This document shows positions 6,698-10,947 of a stretch of 10,947 nt of DNA, in pieces. The DNA lies in the NCBI GenBank assembly GCA_046498405.1, contig JAWOAS010000087.1, forward strand, positions 1 to 10,947, read 5' to 3'. The position numbers and the translations under genes are program-made. Source of the DNA: T1Sed10-49 sp046498405 (GTDB taxonomy: Bacteria > Actinomycetota > Nitriliruptoria > Euzebyales > Egibacteraceae). The notes below the pieces were generated by a model, which was given only the letters and a program-made list of their open reading frames with translations, ran no database searches and was not told the DNA's origin. Positions within the stretch are counted from its first letter, which is position 1. The number at the start of each line of letters is the position of its first letter.

Positions 6698-9625
6698 ATG
6701 GACGATCGCGCGACCCCGACCCCCACGAGTGGCCTGCTCGCCCGCCTCGGGGGCGATGCCCGCGCCGCCGAGGACGCCCTGCGCGCGCTGGGGCTGTGGG
6801 ACGGCGACCGCCCCGCCGCCGAGGCCGCGCCCGTCGTCGACCTCATCGCGGCGAGCCCCAACGTCGAGCGGGCCACCCGCGCGATCGCGCGGGTCGCCGA
6901 GTGCCACGGTCGCCGGGTCCTGTCCTCCCATGAGCTCGTGCGCCGCCTCGCCGTCGTGGCGGGCACGAGCGAGGCCCTCGCCGACGTCTGCGTGGCCCAC
7001 CCCGCGGCCATCGCGATCCTCGAGGGCGACCTCGCGCCCGCCGAGCCCGACGAGGTGCGCCGCGCCTGCCACACCGCCCTGCTCGACGCCGCCGAGCCGG
7101 CCCGCGCGCTCACCGTCGTCCAGCGCCTCGGACTGCTGCGGGTCGCCGCGCGTGACCTCCTCGGGCTCGCCTCGACGTCGACCGCCGCCGCCGAGCTCGC
7201 CGACCTCGCCTCGGGGGTGCTCGCCGCCGGGCTCGACGTCGTCGGCGACCCGGCGGTGCGCCTGACCGTCATCGGCATGGGCAAGCTCGGCGGTCGCGAG
7301 CTCAACTACGTCTCCGACGTCGACGTGATGTTCGTCCACGAGGGCGAGCACGCCGCGGCCACCCGGGTCGTCGAGGCCTTCCTGCGCCTGCTTGGGGAGA
7401 GCACCCCGGAGGGCCGGGCCTACGACGTCGACGCGAACCTGCGACCGGAGGGCCGCGACGGGCCGCTGTCACGGACCCTCGAGGGCTACCGGGCCTACTA
7501 CGACCGTTGGGCGCTGACCTGGGAGCAGCAGGCGCTGCTCAAGGCGCGGCCGGTCGCCGGCGACGAGGAGCTCGGCGCGCGCTTCACCGCGCTGGCCGAG
7601 CCCTACGTGTGGCCGGACCGTCGGCAGGGCTCCGACGTCGACGAGATCCAGCGGATGAAGTCCACCGTCGAGAGCTCCGCGGCGGTGCGCAAGGCCGGCG
7701 CGCGGCAGGTCAAGCTCGCCCCCGGCGGCATCCGCGACATCGAGTTCGCCGTACAGCTGCTCCAGCTCGTCCACGGCCGGCACGACCCGGGGCTGCGCAG
7801 CCCGACGACCCTTGAGGCGCTCGCCGCGCTCGCCGAGGGGGGCTACGTCGACGACGGCGACGCGAACCTCTTCGCCGACGCCTACGACTTCCTGCGCACC
7901 GTCGAGCACCGCCTGCAGCTGCGCAAGCTCCGGCGCACCCACGTCGTGCCCGACGACGACACCGAGCGTGACCGCCTCGCGCGCTCCTGCGGGTTCCGCC
8001 CGATCCGCGCCGCGACCGCCCTCGAGCAGTTCGACCGGGAGTACACCCGCGTCCAGGGCTACGTGCGGCGCATCCACGAGCAGCTCTTCTACCGACCGCT
8101 CCTCGACCGCTTCGCCGAGCTGTCGAGCGCCGAGCAGCTCGCCTTCGCCCCCGACGACGCCACCGGTCTCTCACGCGAGCAGGCCGCAGCGCGGCTGGCC
8201 GCGCTCGGCTTCGCCGACGGGGACCGCGCGATGGGCGTCCTCGCCGACCTCGCCGAGGGGGTCAGCCGGCGCGCCCGCCTGTTGCGCACGCTGCTGCCGG
8301 CCCTGCTGCCCGTCCTGGCCGCGGCGCCCGACCCCGACGGTGGGCTCGAGGGTCTGCGGTCGCTCGCCGACCGCCTCGAGGGTGCCCCGGCGTTCCTGCG
8401 GACCCTGCGCGACAACCCTCCGGTCGGCGAGGTGCTCGCGACCGTGCTCGGGCGCAGTCGCCGGGTGGGGGAGTGGCTCGAGCGCGAGCCGGAGCTCATC
8501 AGCGGCCTCACCGACGAGGGGCTTGCCGAGCCCGTCGACGCCGCGACCCACGCGCGCACCGCCGAGGGGCTGCTGCGCCGGGGCGACAGCGTCGAGCGCA
8601 CCGCCGACGCGCTGCGGCGGCTCAAGCGCCGCGGCATCGCCCGCATCGCCGTGCGGGACCTCACCGGCCGGGCGAGCGTCGAGGAGGTCGGTGCCGAGCT
8701 CACCGGCCTGGCCGACGCCTCGCTCGACGCCGGGCTCGCGCTCGCCGCGCGCGACCTGCCGGTGCGCTTCGCCGTCCTGGGCATGGGCAAGCTCGGCGGC
8801 GGCGAGCTGTCCTACGCCAGCGACCTCGACGTCATCCTCGTCTTCGAGCCCGGCGAGCGCCGGCGCGAGGCCCTCGACGCGGTCACCGGGCTCGTCAAGT
8901 CGCTCTCGGACATCACCGCCGAGGGCCAGGCCTTCCGCGTCGACCTCGACCTGCGCCCGGAGGGCCGCGACGGCCCGGTCGCTCGCACCCTCGAGTCCAC
9001 GCGCATCTACTACGCCGAGCACGCCGAGCCCTGGGAGCTCCAGGCGATGACCCAGGCGCGCGTCGTCGCCGGCGAGCAGGCCCTCGGCGAGGAGCTCCTC
9101 GCGTCGGTCGAGCCGCTCGTCTACCCGCCCCGGCTGCCCGCCGAGCGCCTCACGGCGATGCGGCGGATGAAGGCCCGCGTCGAGGCCGAGCGCGACAAGG
9201 GGCGGCGTCGCCGCGCCTTGGGCGTGGCGCGGGGCGACCGCATCGACCTCAAGCTCGGGCTCGGCGGGCTCGCCGACGTCGAGTGGACCGTGCAGCTGCT
9301 GCAGCTGCGCCTCGGCGGTGAGCACCCCGAGGTGCGCCGCCCCGGCGCGCTCGGTGCCCTCGCCGCGCTGGCGGGCCTCGGGGCCGTCGACGGGCGCGAC
9401 GCGGCGTGGCTCGCCGACGGCTACCGGCTGCTCGCGCGCGTGCGCAACACCCTCTACCTCGTCGGCGCCCGTGACCCCTCGCTGCTGCCGGCGGGGCCCG
9501 GTGAGCTCGACCGCCTCGCCCAGACCCTCGGCTACGACGCCCCTGGGGGGCAGGACTTCGTCGAGGACCTCACCCGGCACATGCGGCGGGTCCGCAAGGT
9601 CCACGAGCGGCTGTTCTACGACTGA
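6698..9625 (+). CDS. glnE: Bifunctional glutamine synthetase adenylyltransferase/adenylyl-removase
   Basis: GlnE attaches AMP to, and removes it from, a tyrosine of GlnA1-type glutamine synthetase according to nitrogen status. The 975-residue product is near the usual length (946 in E. coli, about 994 in M. tuberculosis) and has two homologous halves. The N-terminal adenylyl-removase half has GMGKLGGRELNYVSDVD (193-209) with D207 and D209, LRPEGRDGPL (248-257) and KLAPGGIRDIEF (339-350). The C-terminal transferase half has GMGKLGGGELSYASDLD (695-711) with D709 and D711, a second LRPEGRDGPV and KLGLGGLADVEW. Both nucleotidyltransferase centres look intact. The start ATG 6698 has no Shine-Dalgarno but a TAGGGT box 8 bases upstream, suggesting leaderless expression. 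It follows glnA by 54 bases, an order also found in M. tuberculosis (glnA2-glnE). Since the neighbouring GlnA lacks the typical target motif, its substrate is probably encoded elsewhere. Confidence 0.97.
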   Translation: MDDRATPTPTSGLLARLGGDARAAEDALRALGLWDGDRPAAEAAPVVDLIAASPNVERATRAIARVAECHGRRVLSSHELVRRLAVVAGTSEALADVCVAHPAAIAILEGDLAPAEPDEVRRACHTALLDAAEPARALTVVQRLGLLRVAARDLLGLASTSTAAAELADLASGVLAAGLDVVGDPAVRLTVIGMGKLGGRELNYVSDVDVMFVHEGEHAAATRVVEAFLRLLGESTPEGRAYDVDANLRPEGRDGPLSRTLEGYRAYYDRWALTWEQQALLKARPVAGDEELGARFTALAEPYVWPDRRQGSDVDEIQRMKSTVESSAAVRKAGARQVKLAPGGIRDIEFAVQLLQLVHGRHDPGLRSPTTLEALAALAEGGYVDDGDANLFADAYDFLRTVEHRLQLRKLRRTHVVPDDDTERDRLARSCGFRPIRAATALEQFDREYTRVQGYVRRIHEQLFYRPLLDRFAELSSAEQLAFAPDDATGLSREQAAARLAALGFADGDRAMGVLADLAEGVSRRARLLRTLLPALLPVLAAAPDPDGGLEGLRSLADRLEGAPAFLRTLRDNPPVGEVLATVLGRSRRVGEWLEREPELISGLTDEGLAEPVDAATHARTAEGLLRRGDSVERTADALRRLKRRGIARIAVRDLTGRASVEEVGAELTGLADASLDAGLALAARDLPVRFAVLGMGKLGGGELSYASDLDVILVFEPGERRREALDAVTGLVKSLSDITAEGQAFRVDLDLRPEGRDGPVARTLESTRIYYAEHAEPWELQAMTQARVVAGEQALGEELLASVEPLVYPPRLPAERLTAMRRMKARVEAERDKGRRRRALGVARGDRIDLKLGLGGLADVEWTVQLLQLRLGGEHPEVRRPGALGALAALAGLGAVDGRDAAWLADGYRLLARVRNTLYLVGARDPSLLPAGPGELDRLAQTLGYDAPGGQDFVEDLTRHMRRVRKVHERLFYD

Positions 9626-9678
9626 CCTCGCCGGCGACGTCCACGACGGCCCGCCTCGGCCGCAGACGCCCCGCGCGG

Positions 9679-9684
9679 TAGCGT
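9679..9684 (+). promoter_or_regulatory. Candidate -10 element (TAGCGT) for the carbonic anhydrase
   Basis: CGGTAGCGT resembles the CGGTAGGGT before glnE and fits TANNNT. It leaves a leader of about 60 bases with a strong AGGAGG (9741-9746) 5 bases before the GTG start. No clear -35 is seen. Confidence 0.4.
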
Positions 9685-9751
9685 ACTGGGCGAGCGGGCG
9701 CGGCCCTGCGACGGCCACGCCCGGGGTCCCCCACGTCGTGAGGAGGCAGCG

Positions 9752-10543
9752 GTGCGAGAGTTCGTCTGGCAGGAGAGCGCTGAGTCGGCCCCGGCGCCGG
9801 CCTCGGCACAGGAGGCCCGCACGCGCCTGGAGCAGGGCAACCGCGGCTTCGCCGCCGCCGGACAGGAGGACCGGCGCCACGTCGTGGCGGTCGGGCGCGA
9901 GGCGTTCGGCTTGCCCGGCGAGCCGGGCGGGGGGCTGCCGCAGGAGCCGTTCGCCGCGTTGCTCGGCTGCGCCGACGCCCGGGTGCCCGCCGAGCTCGTC
10001 TTCGGCCAGGGCGCCGGCAGCCTCTTCGTCGCCCGCGTCGCCGGCAACATGCTCGGCGCCGAGATCGTCGGCAGCCTCCACTTCGCGGCGGGCAACCTGC
10101 CGACGGTGCGCCTCGCCGTCGTCCTCGGCCACACCGGGTGCGGGGCGGTCACCGCCGCGGTCGACGGCTTCCTCGACCCCGCCGGCTACCTCGCCGTCGT
10201 CCACGACCCCGAGCTGCGAGCGGTCGTCGACCCGCTCCTCGCCGGCGTGCGCCTCGGCGAGCTCGCCCTGGCCCGGCTCCACGGCGCCGCCGCAGCCGAG
10301 GCCGCCGGCTACCGCGAGGCGCTCATCGACGTCGGCACCGTCGCCAACGCCGCGATCTCGGCCCATGCGCTGGCCGCCGACGTCGACCTCGAGGTCGCCC
10401 TCGGGCTCTACGACCTCGACAGCCGTCTCGTCGGGCTGCCCACCGCGTCGGGCTGGCGCGCCGGGCTCGTCGACGCGCCCACCGACGGCGAGGGGATCGA
10501 GGCCCTCGTCGACGCGGCCGCGCGGGCGGTGCCGCTGGGCTAG
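9752..10543 (+). CDS. Beta-class carbonic anhydrase
   Basis: This zinc enzyme interconverts CO2 and bicarbonate, supplying bicarbonate to carboxylases in the cytoplasm. The 263-residue product has the beta-class ligands C73, H127 and C130 (GCADARV at 72-78, GHTGCGAV at 126-133), the Asp-Arg dyad D75-R77, and RVAGNM (95-100). The first motif is usually CSDSR and here is CADAR; the ligands and dyad are kept. At residue 110 the common Glu of GSLEYA is His. Neither change removes a known essential residue. The C-terminal GLYDLDSRLVGL (218-229) is also typical of the family. No signal peptide is seen; residues 1-30 are an unconserved acidic/Ala-Pro lead. GTG 9752 has AGGAGG 5 bases upstream. It lies 126 bases after glnE with its own -10 candidate and has no obvious functional tie to nitrogen metabolism. 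Confidence 0.93.
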   Translation: MREFVWQESAESAPAPASAQEARTRLEQGNRGFAAAGQEDRRHVVAVGREAFGLPGEPGGGLPQEPFAALLGCADARVPAELVFGQGAGSLFVARVAGNMLGAEIVGSLHFAAGNLPTVRLAVVLGHTGCGAVTAAVDGFLDPAGYLAVVHDPELRAVVDPLLAGVRLGELALARLHGAAAAEAAGYREALIDVGTVANAAISAHALAADVDLEVALGLYDLDSRLVGLPTASGWRAGLVDAPTDGEGIEALVDAAARAVPLG

Positions 10544-10571
10544 GGGCCTGGCGCGGGCCGGCTGCCCACGG

Positions 10572-10584
10572 GCCCCGGCGGGGC
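10572..10584 (+). other. Small hairpin after the carbonic anhydrase gene
   Basis: GCCCC-GGC-GGGGC, a 5-bp stem with a 3-base loop, about 30 bases after the stop. It precedes a much stronger hairpin and may add to termination. Confidence 0.3.
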
Positions 10585-10607
10585 GCCCGACGTGGGACGC
10601 CGACGCG

Positions 10608-10647
10608 CCGAGGGCCGCGCCCGCCTCGTGGCGAACGCGGCCCTCGG
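10608..10647. terminator. Strong symmetrical hairpin, likely bidirectional terminator
   Basis: The arms 10608-10619 and 10636-10647 pair perfectly over 12 bp. Inside, after a 2x2 mismatch, CGCC (10622-10625) pairs with GGCG (10630-10633) around a TCGT tetraloop. It is about 65 bases after the carbonic anhydrase stop and about 50 bases past the minus-strand GLYYDI-stop remnant, the place expected for a terminator shared by two convergent genes. No T-run is seen on either side. Confidence 0.6.
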
Positions 10648-10695
10648 ATGATCCGACCAGGTGCTGCGGTGCCCAGGGGCCGCCGGTGACGGCGA

Positions 10696-10722
10696 CTAGA
10701 TGTCGTAGTAGAGGCCGACATC
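10696..10722 (-). pseudogene. Possible 3'-end remnant of a GlnA1-type glutamine synthetase gene
   Basis: On the minus strand this stretch reads D-V-G-L-Y-Y-D-I-stop, with an in-frame stop immediately before the D. Type I beta glutamine synthetases commonly end in a motif like EF(A/G)LYYD(V/I). If the GTC codon stood for TTC, the match would be FGLYYDI-stop over about 23 bases. Nothing further upstream resembles glutamine synthetase. It could be a recombination scar or a duplicated gene end left at an attachment site. A chance match is possible because the motif is short. Confidence 0.35.
10699..10722. repeat. Inverted repeat GATGTCG / CGACATC
   Basis: Perfect 7-bp arms (10699-10705, 10716-10722) flank a 10-base spacer and overlap the GLYYDI-stop remnant. 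The geometry, short inverted arms around a small spacer, resembles a tyrosine-recombinase core site. It could equally be a hairpin. Confidence 0.45.
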
Positions 10723-10947
10723 CTACCGAGAGCTTCACGTTGCCTTGCGATAACGCGTCTCACCTGCGGAAACTCGCCGTCCCAGCTCCGCTTGTCACCG
10801 GTCGTCTCGCGACGTTTCTCGTGCTCGTGTGGCCCAAGTGTGGCCCAAGCATTGCCGGGGACCTCCGTGCCCGTGGCGATGTCGCAGGCACGAGCTAGAC
10901 CGAGAGTGCCCCGACCGTGCGCGAACACGACCGGGGCGAGCACCACC
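10723..10947. other. Lower-GC segment without a recognisable gene
   Basis: Hand count gives about 63% G+C for 10721-10860, against 82% in a sample inside the carbonic anhydrase gene (9961-10020). Frames on the minus strand are open from the window edge: one ends at 10795 (C-terminus read as GHTWATRARETSRDDR) and another runs on into the terminator region. Neither has a convincing start, family motif or steady codon bias. On the plus strand a frame ends at 10898 in a Gly-Pro-containing tail that I also cannot place. The segment may be the edge of acquired DNA. I make no gene call here. Confidence 0.4.
10828..10849. repeat. Perfect tandem 11-bp repeat TGTGGCCCAAG x2
   Basis: TGTGGCCCAAG occurs twice head to tail (10828-10838 and 10839-10849) with no mismatch. 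It lies about 105 bases from the GLYYDI-stop junction. Paired direct repeats of this size near a junction resemble arm-type integrase binding sites, or an operator for a dimeric regulator. No protein partner is identifiable. Confidence 0.6.

Noticed and set aside
3191..7351. A 1386-codon open frame on the minus strand
   Set aside because: It lies opposite amt, glnA and the start of glnE, all confirmed by motifs. The composition is Gly/Arg/Glu/Asp/His-rich low complexity, as expected when a GC3-rich gene is read antisense.
10696..10722. tRNA 3' end as an attachment target
   Set aside because: No cloverleaf, TΨC arm or anticodon arm can be drawn on either strand here; the glutamine-synthetase tail is the better reading.
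8171..10738. An 855-codon open frame on the minus strand
   Set aside because: Shadow of glnE and the carbonic anhydrase; no family motif and no believable start or ribosome binding site.
10795..10947. Minus-strand partial frame ending GHTWATRARETSRDDR, considered as a tyrosine recombinase C-terminus
   Set aside because: The active-site boxes of a recombinase would lie outside the window, and the tail alone is not diagnostic. Kept only as part of the unresolved right end.
1..10947. CRISPR array, toxin-antitoxin pair or phage defence cluster
   Set aside because: No regularly spaced repeats, no small paired genes and no defence-type domains; all sizeable genes are accounted for by known metabolic families.

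Overview
The window is very GC-rich with strong G/C bias at third codon positions, SD-led GTG/ATG starts and TANNNT-type -10 hexamers. The gene families (GlnE, a GlnA2-type glutamine synthetase, glutamine-dependent NAD synthetase, an actinobacterial-style EAL protein) point to a member of the Actinomycetota. I cannot fix the lineage further from sequence alone.

Layout, left to right: a short noncoding leader (1-215); dtd, D-aminoacyl-tRNA deacylase (+, 216-668); a soluble EAL-domain c-di-GMP phosphodiesterase (+, 865-1860); nadE, glutamine-dependent NAD+ synthetase (-, 1864-3543), convergent with the EAL gene; a divergent regulatory region (3544-3805) with a GlnR-box-like motif and two TTGACA elements; amt, ammonium channel (+, 3806-5140); a GC-rich double hairpin; glnA, GlnA2-type glutamine synthetase (+, 5318-6643); glnE, glutamine synthetase adenylyltransferase/adenylyl-removase (+, 6698-9625), probably leaderless; a beta-carbonic anhydrase (+, 9752-10543); and a gene-poor right end (10544-10947).

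The core is a nitrogen-assimilation block. Amt brings in ammonium, a glutamine synthetase family enzyme ligates ammonia or an amine to glutamate, GlnE covalently controls glutamine synthetase, and NadE spends glutamine to amidate NaAD. nadE and amt share one control region, which carries the only recognisable GlnR-like motif. The usual Amt partner glnK is absent from the window. The resident GlnA looks like the non-adenylylated type, so GlnE's classical target (a GlnA1 enzyme) should be encoded elsewhere.

The most unusual signal is at the right end. Beyond a strong hairpin terminator after the carbonic anhydrase lies a minus-strand fragment reading GLYYDI-stop, which resembles the extreme C-terminus of GlnA1-type glutamine synthetases. 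It has no glnA upstream of it. Instead it abuts lower-GC DNA holding a perfect tandem 11-bp repeat. This would fit an attachment-site junction of an integrated element, or another recombination scar, but it is a hypothesis. The rest of the window is well-known housekeeping and metabolic biology, and I found no convincing undescribed multi-gene system.
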